A DNA stretch of 64,000 bases from Catellatospora sp. TT07R-123. Its GTDB lineage: Bacteria; Actinomycetota; Actinomycetes; Mycobacteriales; Micromonosporaceae. Location of the stretch: NCBI RefSeq assembly GCF_018327705.1, contig NZ_BNEM01000001.1:4278001-4342000 (forward strand), in the 5' to 3' direction. Position numbers and translations under genes: made by a program. Each line of letters starts with the position of its first letter. Within the stretch, counting starts at the first letter, position 1. Positions 25,275 through 36,752 of this stretch are shown here, one piece after another. Below the pieces are notes generated by a model that did not search any database, had not been told where the DNA came from, and saw nothing but the letters and a program-made list of their open reading frames with translations.

Positions 25275-26141
25275 TCAGTACGTGGCGATCGGGTCGCCGA
25301 CGACGGCGCGCACGTACGCCGAGCCGGAGTCGCCCAGCGCCTCGAAGACCACGGTCCCGCCGGTCGCGCCGCCGACGAACTCCAGCATGTACTGCTCGGC
25401 GGCGTCGCAGAACATCTCGAGCTGCTGCTGGTTCTCCCCGGTCACGGTCACCCGCACCACCGTGTTCCCGGCACAGACGATGCGCAGCCCCTGCCTGGTC
25501 GCGGGCGTCTCGAACCGGTGCCGCACCTGCTCGCCGGCCGTCAGCCGGAAATCGGCCGACGGCCGGCCCTTCTGGCCCGGCAGCTGGCTCAGGACCCGGT
25601 CGTGCCAGGTCTCGGGCGCGGCGGTCAGCACGCGCGGGATGATCGCCCAGCCGACGACCGCGGCGGCGACACCGTGCACCGTCGTGGTGACCTCCAGGGG
25701 GCGCTGGAGGTCCGGCACCAGCAGCGTCTGCTGCTGCCAGCCGAGACCGTCGGCGCAGGGCACCACCGCCTCCGGCAGCTGCACTCCCGGCCCGGCGAAC
25801 GCCACGTGCACCGTGCCCTGGGCCGCTTCCGCCACGCAGCTCAGCCGCAGCTCGTGCGGGCCGCCGTTCAGGACGAGATCGCGCTGGAAGGGCACGTCGA
25901 CGTCGAGCACCGACGGCTGGAAGACCTCGGCCGAGCCCATGCTGGGGCCCTGCACGATCAGGTCGGGCAGGCTGCGCAGCGCCTCCTCCAACTGCGGCGC
26001 CAGCGGCGAGGATGAGGATGAGGGTGCCGCGACCGGGGCCACTTCCGCCGGGGCGCTGCGGTGCCACCAGAAGGCTCCCGCCGCCAGCAGGATCGCCGTC
26101 ACCACGACATAGGCGACGGTCGGTGCGCGACGAGGCTCCAT
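25275..26141 (-). CDS. Membrane-anchored exported protein, unknown function
   Basis: The 288-residue protein has an N-terminal membrane anchor (about residues 9-26, YVVVTAILLAAGAFWW), a Ser/Pro linker, and a strand-rich external region with two similar halves (VPFQRDLVLNGGPHELRLSC and TAGEQVRHRFETPA...LRIVC). Each half has paired cysteines (SCVAEA/PCADG and VCAG/FCDAA), so disulfides are likely. I do not recognise a family. The ATG at 26141 is chosen over the in-frame start at 26186, which would overlap the divergent prenyltransferase. Confidence 0.6.
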   Translation of the reverse strand: MEPRRAPTVAYVVVTAILLAAGAFWWHRSAPAEVAPVAAPSSSSSPLAPQLEEALRSLPDLIVQGPSMGSAEVFQPSVLDVDVPFQRDLVLNGGPHELRLSCVAEAAQGTVHVAFAGPGVQLPEAVVPCADGLGWQQQTLLVPDLQRPLEVTTTVHGVAAAVVGWAIIPRVLTAAPETWHDRVLSQLPGQKGRPSADFRLTAGEQVRHRFETPATRQGLRIVCAGNTVVRVTVTGENQQQLEMFCDAAEQYMLEFVGGATGGTVVFEALGDSGSAYVRAVVGDPIATY

Positions 26142-26158
26142 ATGCGGCGAGATTACCG

Positions 26159-26980
26159 ATGACGCGCCACACTGGCCAGATGTCACCGCTGCGGCTGCTG
26201 CGCGCCTGCCACCCGCTGCCCGCCCTCGCCGTCACCGCGGTCAGCGGACTGCTGGCCGCCGGACTGGGTCACGACGCGCGCTCTGCCCTCCTGGTCGCGG
26301 GCACGGTCGGGCTGAGCCAGCTCGCCGTGGGCTGGACCAACGACGCCGTCGACGCCGGGCGCGACCTGGCCGTGGGACGGGCCGACAAGCCGCTGGCGGC
26401 GGAGCCGGGCGGGCGCCGTACCGTCGCGGCCGCCGCCGGGCTGGCCTCGGCCGCGACCGTCGCCGCCGCCCTGGCCTGGGGCTGGCCCGCCTCGGGCTGG
26501 TTCCTGCTGGCGTTCGCCTCGGCGCAGCTGTACAACTGGCCGCTCAAGGCGACCCCGGCCTCGATCGTGCCGTACCTGGTCTCGTTCGCGGCGCTGATCG
26601 AGTTCATCGGGACGGCCCGGCCCGGATCGGCGCCCGCGCCCGGCTGGCTGGTGCTCGCGGCCGCGCTGCTCACCGGCGCGGCGCACCTGCTCAACGCGGT
26701 CCCCGACCTGGCCGACGACGCCGCCACCGGCGTACGCGGCCTGCCCCAGCGGCTCGGCGCCCGGCGCAGCCTGCTGCTGGCCACGGCGCTGCTGATCGCC
26801 ACCATGGTCGTGCTGATCGCCGGGGCGCGGCCGCCGCTGTGGGCCGGGCTGGTGGTTTCGGTCACGGCGATCGCGATGGTCCCGATCGGCCGGTACGCCA
26901 CCCCGCGCACCGCCTTCCGCGCGCTGCTCGGCCTCGCCCTGGTGGACGTGCTGGTGCTGGTCGCCGCCGGGGTGCTGTGA
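26159..26980 (+). CDS. UbiA family prenyltransferase
   Basis: The roughly 273-residue integral membrane protein has eight or nine hydrophobic segments. Both aspartate-rich motifs of the family are present: NDAVDAGRD near residues 61-69, and DLADDAATG after the fourth or fifth helix. It should transfer a prenyl chain to an aromatic or other acceptor. The substrate is not evident; menaquinone, cytochrome or lipid roles are all possible. Two in-frame starts, 26159 and 26180, are plausible; neither has a strong ribosome binding site. The first lies only 17 bp from the divergent gene. Confidence 0.83.
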   Translation: MTRHTGQMSPLRLLRACHPLPALAVTAVSGLLAAGLGHDARSALLVAGTVGLSQLAVGWTNDAVDAGRDLAVGRADKPLAAEPGGRRTVAAAAGLASAATVAAALAWGWPASGWFLLAFASAQLYNWPLKATPASIVPYLVSFAALIEFIGTARPGSAPAPGWLVLAAALLTGAAHLLNAVPDLADDAATGVRGLPQRLGARRSLLLATALLIATMVVLIAGARPPLWAGLVVSVTAIAMVPIGRYATPRTAFRALLGLALVDVLVLVAAGVL

Positions 26981-27033
26981 ACAGCGGCGGGTCGGCGAGG
27001 GGCCGCTGATCGGCGGAGATTACGCTGACCCCC

Positions 27034-27768
27034 GTGACGCGCTCGATCACCATGCTCATCGCCGGCGGCGCGACCGCCGCCGCCCTGGCCCTGTCCGGTT
27101 GCAGTGCCGGTATGCACTCGCAGACCGCCAACCAGGTCGCGGCCGTGCCCGGCGCGGCCGGCGGCACCATCCAGCTGTCACCCGGCGCGGGCACCATCGT
27201 GGTGCGCGACGTGATGGTCGCCTACCCCGGCCTGCAGGGCTACAAGGTCGGCGAGGACGCGCCGCTCCAGCTGCGCATCTTCAACAACACCAAGGACACG
27301 GTCACGGTCACCGGTCTGACGTCGGCCGCCGCGGGCAGCGTCGAGCTGACCTCGGCCGGTGCCGTCAAGGCCAGCCCGACCGCCGAGCCCTCGGCGTCCG
27401 CCTCGGCTGCTGCCTCCGCGTCGGCCAAGCCGTCGGCCTCTGCCTCGGCCGCCGCCTCGGCCGCCGCCTCGGCGTCCGCCTCGCCGAGCCCCAGCCCGGC
27501 CGCCCCGGCGGCGGAGAAGATCACCATCGCGCCGTTCAGCTACGTCGAGCTGCTGCCCACCAGCAAGCAGTTCTACGTCCTCAAGGGGCTCAAGGCCGCG
27601 CTGGCCAACGGCGCGTCGGTGCCGCTGACGGTCAACGTCTCCAACGGCAAGACCGAGCAGGCCATCGTGATCCCGGCCGTGCCGGTCGCGATCCCGCTGT
27701 CGCCGCTGCCGCGCAGCCCGCTGACCCTGCCCGAGGGCGAGGGCGCCGCGGTCGGCGAGGGTCACTGA
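27034..27768 (+). CDS. Lipoprotein with Ser/Ala-rich insertion
   Basis: The 244-residue protein starts at a GTG and has a lipobox (LALSGC, Cys23). The N-terminal strand region (IVVRDVMVAYPG, LQLRIFNNTKDTVTVTGL) and the C-terminal one (ITIAPFSYVELLP, VPLTVNV) together resemble a cupredoxin-like/PCu(A)C-type domain. A Ser/Ala/Pro low-complexity stretch of about 55 residues (roughly 110-165) interrupts it. The His/Met copper motif of PCu(A)C is not apparent, so copper binding is not supported. It sits just upstream of radA on the same strand, a common actinobacterial arrangement. Function is unknown. Confidence 0.7.
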   Translation: MTRSITMLIAGGATAAALALSGCSAGMHSQTANQVAAVPGAAGGTIQLSPGAGTIVVRDVMVAYPGLQGYKVGEDAPLQLRIFNNTKDTVTVTGLTSAAAGSVELTSAGAVKASPTAEPSASASAAASASAKPSASASAAASAAASASASPSPSPAAPAAEKITIAPFSYVELLPTSKQFYVLKGLKAALANGASVPLTVNVSNGKTEQAIVIPAVPVAIPLSPLPRSPLTLPEGEGAAVGEGH

Positions 27769-27807
27769 CGGCACGCTCTGTCGCAGCCACCCGGTAGGTT
27801 CATCGGC

Positions 27808-29229
27808 GTGACTGCGCGCAGCACTACGACCAAGACGGCGAAGCCCGCACGCCCTGCGTACGAATGCGACGCGTGCGGGCATCAGCCTCCCAAGTGGGTG
27901 GGGCGCTGCCCCGAGTGCGGCGAGTGGGGCTCCGTGGTGGAGTCGTCCCTCGGCCCGGCGCTGGGCGCCATGCGCACCGTCGCTCCCCGTGCCCCGGGTG
28001 AGCCCGCCCGCCCCATCGCCACCATCAGCGCCGAACCGGCCCGCGCCGTCGCCACGGGCGTGAGCGAACTCGACCGGGTGCTCGGCGGCGGCCTGGTCCC
28101 CGGCGCGGTGGTGCTGCTGGCCGGCGAGCCCGGCGTGGGCAAGTCGACCCTGCTGCTCGACGTGGCCCAGCAGTGGGCCGCCGGTGCGGGCAGCAACTCC
28201 CTGATCGTCAGCGGCGAGGAGTCCGTCTCCCAGGTCCGGCTGCGCGCCGAGCGCATGAACACCCTGCACGAGCGGCTCTACCTGGCCGCCGAGACCGACC
28301 TCGGCGCGGTGCTGGGGCACGTGGACGCGGTGAAGCCCGGCCTGCTGGTGCTCGACTCGGTGCAGACCATCGCGATGCCGGGCAGCGACGGCGTGCCCGG
28401 CGGCGTCACCCAGGTGCGCGCGGTCACCGCGGCGGTCATCGCGGTCGCCAAGGAGCGCAACATCGCCACCGTCCTGGTGGGGCACGTCACCAAGGACGGC
28501 AACGTCGCGGGTCCGCGCGTCCTTGAGCACCTGGTCGACGTGGTGCTGCACTTCGAGGGCGACAAGCACTCCTCGCTGCGGCTGGTGCGCGGCCTGAAGA
28601 ACCGGTTCGGCGCCGCCGACGAGGTCGGCTGCTTCGAGATGACCGAGAGCGGCATCTCGTCCCTGCCCGACCCGTCCGGCCTGTTCCTGACCAGGTATGC
28701 CGAGCCCGTCCCCGGCACCTGCGTCACGGTCGCCATGGAGGGCCGCCGCGCCCTGGTCACCGAGGTGCAGGCGCTGATCGGGGCGACCGTGGCCGGTTCG
28801 CCCCGGCGCACCGTGTCCGGCCTCGACTCGGCCCGGCTGGCGATGGTGCTGGCGGTGCTGGAGCGGCGCACCGAGCGGATGTCGCTGCACGACAAGGAGG
28901 TCTTCGCGGCCACGGTGGGCGGCATTCGGGTGATCGAGCCCGCGGCCGACCTCGCGGTGGCGCTGGCGGTGGCCTCGGCCGGGCTGAACCTGGCACTGGC
29001 GCCCCGGCTGGTCGCGATCGGCGAGGTGGGCCTGACCGGCGAGGTGCGCCGGATCGGCACGGTGCCCCGGCGGCTGGCCGAGGCGGCCCGGCTGGGCTTC
29101 AAGTACGCGCTAGTGCCGCCCGGCTGCGGGCCCGCCTCGACGGGGGTGGCGGCGCCGGGCATCCGGGTGGAGGAAGTGTCCGATCTGCGTACGGCACTGC
29201 ATTGGGCTGCCCGGATGTCCGCTGAGTGA
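27808..29229 (+). CDS. radA: DNA repair protein RadA (Sms)
   Basis: The 473-residue RecA-like ATPase helps process recombination intermediates and is normally cytosolic. An N-terminal zinc finger uses Cys20, Cys23, Cys34 and Cys37. Walker A is GEPGVGKST (106-114), and the RadA-specific KNRFG motif occurs in the second half (KNRFGAADEVGCFEM). A Lon-protease-like C-terminal domain without protease residues follows. The GTG at 27808 gives the standard N-terminus. It precedes disA by 48 bp, a conserved actinobacterial pair, so repair and c-di-AMP signalling are probably co-expressed. Confidence 0.95.
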   Translation: MTARSTTTKTAKPARPAYECDACGHQPPKWVGRCPECGEWGSVVESSLGPALGAMRTVAPRAPGEPARPIATISAEPARAVATGVSELDRVLGGGLVPGAVVLLAGEPGVGKSTLLLDVAQQWAAGAGSNSLIVSGEESVSQVRLRAERMNTLHERLYLAAETDLGAVLGHVDAVKPGLLVLDSVQTIAMPGSDGVPGGVTQVRAVTAAVIAVAKERNIATVLVGHVTKDGNVAGPRVLEHLVDVVLHFEGDKHSSLRLVRGLKNRFGAADEVGCFEMTESGISSLPDPSGLFLTRYAEPVPGTCVTVAMEGRRALVTEVQALIGATVAGSPRRTVSGLDSARLAMVLAVLERRTERMSLHDKEVFAATVGGIRVIEPAADLAVALAVASAGLNLALAPRLVAIGEVGLTGEVRRIGTVPRRLAEAARLGFKYALVPPGCGPASTGVAAPGIRVEEVSDLRTALHWAARMSAE

Positions 29230-29277
29230 CGGCGGCGCCACGGGGCGCCAAGCGTTCGCGCAGGACCCCACTAGACT

Positions 29278-30390
29278 GTGCCCGTGCCGATCGATCGCGA
29301 CAACACCTGGAACGCCGCCGCCGTCGGCGGTGATCCATTGCGCGCCACCCTGGCACGGGTCGCTCCCGGCACGCCGCTGCGCGACAGCCTGGAGCGCATC
29401 CTGCGGGGCCGCACCGGAGCTCTCATCGTCCTCGGGTACGACAAGGTCGTGGAGACCGTGTGCACCGGCGGGTTCCCGCTCGACGTCGAGTTCTCCGCGA
29501 CGCGCCTGCGCGAGCTGTGCAAGATGGACGGGGCGGTCGTGCTGTCGGCCGACGGCGCCCGCATCCTGCGCGCCGCCGTCCACCTGATGCCGGACGCGTC
29601 CATCCCGACCGAGGAGTCGGGCACGCGCCACCGCACCGCCGAGCGGGTCTCCAAGCAGACCGGCTACCCGGTCATCTCGGTCAGCCAGTCCATGCACATC
29701 ATCGGGGTGTACGTCGCGGGTCAGCGGCACGCGCTGGACGACTCCGGCCAGATACTGTCCCGGGCCAACCAGGCCCTGGCCACGCTGGAGCGGTACAAGC
29801 TGCGCCTGGACGAGGTCAGCGGCACCCTGTCCGCGCTGGAGATCGAGGACCTGGTCACCGTGCGCGACGCGCTGGCGGTCGTGCAGCGGCTGGAGATGGT
29901 CCGCCGCATCTCCGACGAGATCGCCGGATACGTGGTCGAGCTGGGCACCGACGGCCGCCTGCTGTCGCTCCAGCTCGACGAGATGATGGCCGGGGTCGAC
30001 GCCGACCGGACCCTGGTCATCCGCGACTACCTGCCGCAGGCGCGCAAGGCCCGTACCGTCGACGAGGCCCTGGTCGAGCTGGACATGCTCTCGCCCAGCG
30101 AGCTGATCGACCTGGTGTCGGTGGCCAAGGCGATGGGCTACCCGGCGACCACCGAGGCGCTGGACGCCGCGGTCAGCCCGCGCGGGTTCCGGCTGCTGGC
30201 CCGGGTGCCGCGGCTGCCCGGGGCGATCGTGGACCGGCTGGTCGACCACTTCGGCAGCCTCCAGCGGCTGCTGGGCGCGACCGTGGAGGACCTGCAGGCC
30301 GTGGACGGTGTCGGCGATGCCCGCGCCCGCGGCGTACGCGAGGGGCTGTCCCGGCTGGCCGAGACCTCGATCCTGGAACGCTACGTCTGA
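29278..30390 (+). CDS. disA: DNA integrity scanning diadenylate cyclase DisA
   Basis: The 370-residue protein makes the second messenger c-di-AMP from two ATP and scans DNA for branched structures. The DAC domain has the catalytic DGA (84-86, [12 protein letters not shown]) and RHR (117-119, [11 protein letters not shown]) motifs. A helical linker and a C-terminal helix-hairpin-helix DNA-binding domain follow ([18 protein letters not shown]). Length is typical. Two GTG codons at 29278 and 29284 are possible starts. It follows radA, which in Bacillus and mycobacteria interacts with DisA and restrains its activity. Confidence 0.95.
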   Translation: MPVPIDRDNTWNAAAVGGDPLRATLARVAPGTPLRDSLERILRGRTGALIVLGYDKVVETVCTGGFPLDVEFSATRLRELCKMDGAVVLSADGARILRAAVHLMPDASIPTEESGTRHRTAERVSKQTGYPVISVSQSMHIIGVYVAGQRHALDDSGQILSRANQALATLERYKLRLDEVSGTLSALEIEDLVTVRDALAVVQRLEMVRRISDEIAGYVVELGTDGRLLSLQLDEMMAGVDADRTLVIRDYLPQARKARTVDEALVELDMLSPSELIDLVSVAKAMGYPATTEALDAAVSPRGFRLLARVPRLPGAIVDRLVDHFGSLQRLLGATVEDLQAVDGVGDARARGVREGLSRLAETSILERYV

Positions 30391-30411
30391 GCTGCCGCGC
30401 GACCCGGCAGC
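30391..30411. terminator. Short hairpin between convergent genes
   Basis: GCTGCCG (30391-30397) pairs with CGGCAGC (30405-30411) immediately after the disA stop and just before the stop of the opposing gene at 30416. The 7-bp stem is weak, so terminator function is only plausible. Confidence 0.4.
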
Positions 30412-30415
30412 ACCC

Positions 30416-31093
30416 TCAGGTCAGTTTCAGGGTGACCGCGTGGCCGATCGCGGTGCCGACCCGGCCGAACAGCTGGTAGTCGCCGGCGTCGGGGACCGGG
30501 CCGTCCGGGGTGCGCTTCATGGTCTTGGCGCAGGCGGAGCTCGCGTGCCCGTTCCAGATCACCGTGTAGGCGCGCTCGTGGCCAGGCGGGAACTGGCGCA
30601 CCTCGTGGCCGCGCGGGCCGCCGCAGTCGTCGGAGGACCAGACCTTGGTCGTGCCGTCGACGATACGCAGCTCTTGCAGGTCGGCGCCGACGTCGCGGGC
30701 ACAGGTGCGCTTGCCGACGTTCTTGATCAGCAGGGTGATGTAGAGCTCGGCGCCGCGCTTGATCGCGTTCTGCGCGGGCTTGGCGGTCACCTTGATCTCG
30801 GTGTCGGTGCACTCGCCCGGGTCGGCGGCCGACGACGGCTCCGGGCTGGGCGACACGTCCGAGGCGGGCACGATGGTGCTGTCGCTGGGGCTGGGCGACG
30901 GCTCCGGGCTCGGCTCCGCGGCGTCGGTCGGCTCCGGCGAGGAGGTCGCGGCGGTGTTCGTCTTCGCGCCGTCGCTGCTGGTGCCGCGCACGACCAGCGA
31001 GATCATGAGCACGGCGAGAAGCACCGCGCCGAGCACCATGGCTCGGCGACGCCAATAGACGGCGGCGGGCAGCGGACCCACTATCAGTCTCAT
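30416..31093 (-). CDS. Membrane-anchored exported protein, unknown function
   Basis: The 225-residue protein has a short basic N-terminus, one membrane helix (about 19-36, MVLGAVLLAVLMISLVV) and a Ser/Pro/Glu-rich linker. An external beta-rich domain from about residue 93 carries four cysteines (PGECTD, KRTCARD, DDCGG, SSACAK) and a CARDVGADLQELRI block. The external domain looks like an immunoglobulin-like fold of the DUF4232 kind, a tentative comparison. It is convergent with disA. Function is unknown. Confidence 0.65.
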   Translation of the reverse strand: MRLIVGPLPAAVYWRRRAMVLGAVLLAVLMISLVVRGTSSDGAKTNTAATSSPEPTDAAEPSPEPSPSPSDSTIVPASDVSPSPEPSSAADPGECTDTEIKVTAKPAQNAIKRGAELYITLLIKNVGKRTCARDVGADLQELRIVDGTTKVWSSDDCGGPRGHEVRQFPPGHERAYTVIWNGHASSACAKTMKRTPDGPVPDAGDYQLFGRVGTAIGHAVTLKLT

Positions 31094-31152
31094 GATGTGC
31101 TCACGCTAGCGCCCTCGATCACGACACGCCCTGCGCGACACGCCTGGCCACA

Positions 31153-31722
31153 TCACAGATAGGTTTTGCGCTGGTAGATCGCGTGCGCGCCACTCACCTT
31201 GTCCAAAAACAGCAGTCCGTTGCAGTGGTCGATCTCGTGCTGCAGCGCCCGCGCCTCGAAGGCGTCGGTGGTGACGGTGACCTTGCGGCCGGTGCCCGGC
31301 AGCTCGCCGGTGACCACGATCCGCCCGGCGCGTTTGACGTCGCCGGTCAGGTCCGGCACGGACATGCAGCCCTCCCGGCCCGGCCGCCACCGGCTCGCCT
31401 CCACGACCACGGCGTTGGCCAGCACGAAGATGCCGTGCGTGGTGACCGTCTTCGGATGCTCGGTGACGTCGACGGCGAACAGCTGCGCGCTCACGCCGAC
31501 CTGCGGCGCGGCCAGTCCGACGCAGCCCGGCGAGACCCGCATGGTGGCGACCAGGTCGGCCGCCAGCGCGACGATGTCCGGCGCGGTCGGGTCGACCGCC
31601 GGCCCGGGGCGGCTGAGCACGTGCGCCGGGGCGGTGACCACGGGCAGCACCCGGCCCTCACCCAGGCAGGCCAGGTCCCAGCCCTCGATGACGGCGCTGA
31701 CGCGCTCGCTCTGCTCGCTCAT
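31153..31722 (-). CDS. def: Peptide deformylase
   Basis: The 189-residue metalloenzyme removes the N-formyl group from nascent proteins. All three motifs are present: GLAAPQVG (69-76), EGCMS (117-121, metal ligand Cys119) and HEIDH (162-166). The N-terminal 40 residues are longer than in the shortest deformylases. The ATG at 31722 overlaps the stop of the ACT-domain gene (ATGA). The first 20 nt of the gene are identical to a segment upstream of that ACT gene (see the repeat entry at 32246-32329), so the extreme N-terminus may come from a repeat element. Confidence 0.93.
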   Translation of the reverse strand: MSEQSERVSAVIEGWDLACLGEGRVLPVVTAPAHVLSRPGPAVDPTAPDIVALAADLVATMRVSPGCVGLAAPQVGVSAQLFAVDVTEHPKTVTTHGIFVLANAVVVEASRWRPGREGCMSVPDLTGDVKRAGRIVVTGELPGTGRKVTVTTDAFEARALQHEIDHCNGLLFLDKVSGAHAIYQRKTYL

Positions 31723-32249
31723 AAGACGTCCGCCCCGGCCGGGCGGAGGCTGACCTCGACCCCGAGCTCGTCGGCGACCTGCGCCAGCTGCTCGGTCAGC
31801 GGGCCCGGCACGCCCTCGGGCAGGTCCACCTCGGCCACCAGCAGGTAGAGCGGGCCGACCAGGCGGGTGGACAGGTCGGTGACGTTGCCGCCCGCGTTCG
31901 CGACGACCCGGGTCACCGCGGCGACGATGCCGAGCCGGTCGGCGCCGTGGACGCTGAGCAGGTACGGCAGGCCGCCGTTGGCCGCGGACTCGTCCGGCCC
32001 GACGCCTCTGACCGTGACCAGCAGCTGGCCGTCGGCGGACAGGTGGCTCAGCGCGGCCTCGACCTGCTCGGCCGGGGCGGACGCGGTGCAGATCAGGGTC
32101 ATCGCGAAGTGCCCGCGCAGCCGGGTCATCGTCGAGTCGGTCAGGTTGGCCCCGAGCCCGGCCAGCGCCTCGGCGACGTCGGCGACGATCCCGGTCCGGT
32201 CCGGCCCGATCACGGTGACGGCCAGCTCGGCACTGCCAGGGGCGCTCAT
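31719..32249 (-). CDS. Tandem ACT-domain protein (GcvR-like)
   Basis: The 176-residue protein consists of two ACT domains, residues about 5-80 (AVTVIGPDRTGIVADVAEAL) and 90-170 (LLSVHGADRLGIVAAVTRVV). ACT domains bind amino acids or other small ligands. Stand-alone double-ACT proteins of this kind resemble the glycine-cleavage regulator GcvR, but no DNA-binding domain is present. The actual ligand is unknown. The ATG at 32249 overlaps the end of a repeat-derived mini-frame, and its own stop overlaps def. Confidence 0.83.
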   Translation of the reverse strand: MSAPGSAELAVTVIGPDRTGIVADVAEALAGLGANLTDSTMTRLRGHFAMTLICTASAPAEQVEAALSHLSADGQLLVTVRGVGPDESAANGGLPYLLSVHGADRLGIVAAVTRVVANAGGNVTDLSTRLVGPLYLLVAEVDLPEGVPGPLTEQLAQVADELGVEVSLRPAGADVL

Positions 32250-32329
32250 GCCGCCGCCCCGCTCCGCGAGCAGGCGCGCTGAGGCACCGGATTTCCCTGC
32301 AACATGATTCGCTCGCTCTGCTCGCTCAT
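32246..32329 (-). repeat. GAGCGAG-type repeat forming a 27-codon leader frame
   Basis: The segment reads as a 27-residue open frame (start 32329, peptide MSEQSERIMLQGNPVPQRAC then SRSGAAA). Its TGA overlaps the ATG of the ACT gene. Its first 20 nt, ATGAGCGAGCAGAGCGAGCG, are identical to the start of def at 31722. A shorter relative sits in front of DUF3180 (52585-52614). This looks like a dispersed repeat placed at gene starts; whether it is translated is unknown. Confidence 0.55.
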
Positions 32330-32360
32330 GGGCAGATTGTGCCGCAGTAGGGTGTGCGTC

Positions 32361-33248
32361 ATGTCCGAAGTCGCCGCGCTGACCACAGCTTGGTACGACG
32401 CCAACGCGCGCGATCTGCCGTGGCGGGTGCCCGGCGTCGGCGCCTGGCCCATCCTGGTGAGCGAGGTCATGCTCCAGCAGACGCCGGTGGTGCGGGTGCT
32501 GCCGGTGTGGCACGAGTGGACGGCGCGCTGGCCCGCCCCGGCCGATCTGGCCGCCGACGAGGTCGGCGAGGCGATCCGCGCCTGGGGGCGGCTGGGCTAC
32601 CCGCGCCGGGCGATGCGGCTGCACGCCTGTGCCGTGGCGCTGGTGCAGCGGCACGGCGGGGTCGTGCCGCGGCGGCTGGACCAGATGCTCGCCCTGCCCG
32701 GGGTCGGCGACTACACCGCGCGGGCGGTGCTGGCTTTCGCGTACGGGCAGCGCCATCCGGTGGTCGACACCAACGTGCGCCGGGTCGCCGCGCGGGCGGT
32801 CACCGGCGCGGCCGACGCGGGAGCCGCCACCACTCCGGCCGACCTGGCGCTGGTGGAGACGCTGCTGCCGCCAGATCCGGCGACCGCGGCGCGGGCCAGC
32901 GCGGCGCTGATGGAGCTGGGGGCGGTGCTGTGCACGGCCCGTACGCCCCGCTGCGGCGACTGCCCGCTGCACGCCGCGTGCAAGTGGCGGCTGACCGGCC
33001 TGCCGCTGCCGGAAGGCCCCTCACGCAAGCCGCAGCGCTACGCGGGCACCGACCGCCAGGTGCGCGGGCTGCTGCTGGCCGTGCTGCGCGGCAGCGACGG
33101 CGCGGTGCCCCGGCAGGACCTCGACGCGGTATGGCCCGACGCCACGCAGCGTGAACGTGCCCTGGCCAGCCTGCTCGCCGACGGCCTGGTGGTGCGGCAG
33201 CGCGAGCGCTTCGCCCTGCCCGCCGGTCCGGTCGACTCCCCTATCTGA
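32361..33248 (+). CDS. mutY: A/G-specific adenine glycosylase MutY
   Basis: The 295-residue repair enzyme removes adenine paired with 8-oxoguanine. It shows LPWR near the N-terminus, VMLQQTPVVRVLPVW, the helix-hairpin-helix LALPGVGDYTARAVLAFA with VVDTNVRRVAAR after it, and the iron-sulfur ligands C-x6-C-x2-C-x5-C (CTARTPRCGDCPLHAAC). The C-terminal NUDIX-like domain of E. coli MutY is missing and replaced by about 60 residues, as in other actinobacteria. The ATG at 32361 is the natural start. It is divergent from the ACT/def pair. Confidence 0.92.
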   Translation: MSEVAALTTAWYDANARDLPWRVPGVGAWPILVSEVMLQQTPVVRVLPVWHEWTARWPAPADLAADEVGEAIRAWGRLGYPRRAMRLHACAVALVQRHGGVVPRRLDQMLALPGVGDYTARAVLAFAYGQRHPVVDTNVRRVAARAVTGAADAGAATTPADLALVETLLPPDPATAARASAALMELGAVLCTARTPRCGDCPLHAACKWRLTGLPLPEGPSRKPQRYAGTDRQVRGLLLAVLRGSDGAVPRQDLDAVWPDATQRERALASLLADGLVVRQRERFALPAGPVDSPI

Positions 33249-33306
33249 CGAGATCCCGCCACCTGCGGGGGGTTGTTTCTCGGCGCCGCCTGGATAGAGT
33301 CCGGGC

Positions 33307-34170
33307 GTGGCATCCACCCCCTCTCGCCGCGTCCTTGCCGTGTGCTCCCTGCTGGCTGTGCTCTCGCTGAACGCCTGTGACAAGTCGGATCCCCCGGTCT
33401 TCTCGGCCCCGGCCTCGCCCATCGTCAGCCCCTCCGCGTCCGGCAGCCCCGCGCCGGACCCGTCGGCCAGCCCGTCGTCGGTGCCGGTCGGTGACCTGGT
33501 GCCCAAGTCGCTGGAGTGGTATCTGGCCCGGGTGCCGGACTTCCCGGACGCACCCGAACCGCAGCGCGTGCACGTGCCGGAGAGCACGTCGTCGGTGTTC
33601 TGGTTCCGGGTGCCGACCGACCAGAAGGTCGCGTTCATCACGATCGACGACGGGGCGCTGTCGCGCCCGGCGATGGTGCCCGAGTTCATCCGGCAGGCGC
33701 ACATCCCGGTCACGCTGTTCCTGAACTCGCCCGCCGCGTCGAGGTACACCGACTACTTCAAGGCGATCGAGGCGGCCGGCGGGGTGGTGGAGAACCACAC
33801 GATCAGCCACGACTCGCTCAAGGGCAAGTCGTACGACTTCCAGCGGCACGAGATCTGCGGGGCCGCCGACAAGCTGGAGGACCTGTTCGGCAAGCGCCCG
33901 ACGCTGTTCCGCCCGCCGTACGGCAACCGCGACGCCACGACGCTGCGCGCCGCGCGCGACTGCGGCATGAAGGCGTCGTTCTACTGGACCCAGACCGTCG
34001 ACAAGGGCGTCGTGCGCTACCAGAGCGCCCAGCACGTGGTGAAGCCCGGCGACGTGCTGCTCATGCACTTCCGCCCGGCGCTGATGGACGACCTGGTGGC
34101 GGCCCTGCGGGCGATCTACCGGTCCGGCCTGACCCCGGCTCTGCTGGAGGACTACGTCGTCTTCGACTGA
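33307..34170 (+). CDS. Polysaccharide deacetylase (CE4) lipoprotein
   Basis: The 287-residue protein starts at GTG 33307 and has a lipobox (VLSLNAC, Cys24), then a Ser/Pro-rich linker to about residue 62. A NodB-type CE4 domain follows with AFITIDDGAL (catalytic/metal Asp-Asp), the metal-binding HTISHDS and LFRPPYGNRD. A later LLMHFRP segment gives the final histidine. It should remove acetyl groups from a surface polysaccharide or peptidoglycan. It follows mutY by 58 bp and could share its transcript. The substrate is unknown. Confidence 0.86.
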   Translation: MASTPSRRVLAVCSLLAVLSLNACDKSDPPVFSAPASPIVSPSASGSPAPDPSASPSSVPVGDLVPKSLEWYLARVPDFPDAPEPQRVHVPESTSSVFWFRVPTDQKVAFITIDDGALSRPAMVPEFIRQAHIPVTLFLNSPAASRYTDYFKAIEAAGGVVENHTISHDSLKGKSYDFQRHEICGAADKLEDLFGKRPTLFRPPYGNRDATTLRAARDCGMKASFYWTQTVDKGVVRYQSAQHVVKPGDVLLMHFRPALMDDLVAALRAIYRSGLTPALLEDYVVFD

Positions 34171-34185
34171 CCGGTCCCGGATACG

Positions 34186-34219
34186 GAAGAGGGGCACCGC
34201 TCGCGCGGTGCCCCTCTTC
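34186..34219. terminator. Bidirectional terminator hairpin
   Basis: GAAGAGGGGCACCGC (34186-34200) pairs perfectly with GCGGTGCCCCTCTTC (34205-34219) around TCGC, between the convergent deacetylase and clpC genes. Confidence 0.88.
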
Positions 34220-34232
34220 TCGTTGCCGTGTG

Positions 34233-36752
<2,520 letters not shown>

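Noticed and set aside
27360-27530. CRISPR-like or tandem DNA repeat
   Set aside because: It is a coding Ser/Ala low-complexity tract; there are no regular spacers.
27178-28890. 570-codon minus-strand frame over radA
   Set aside because: High-GC antisense artefact; the RadA frame has zinc finger, Walker A and KNRFG motifs.
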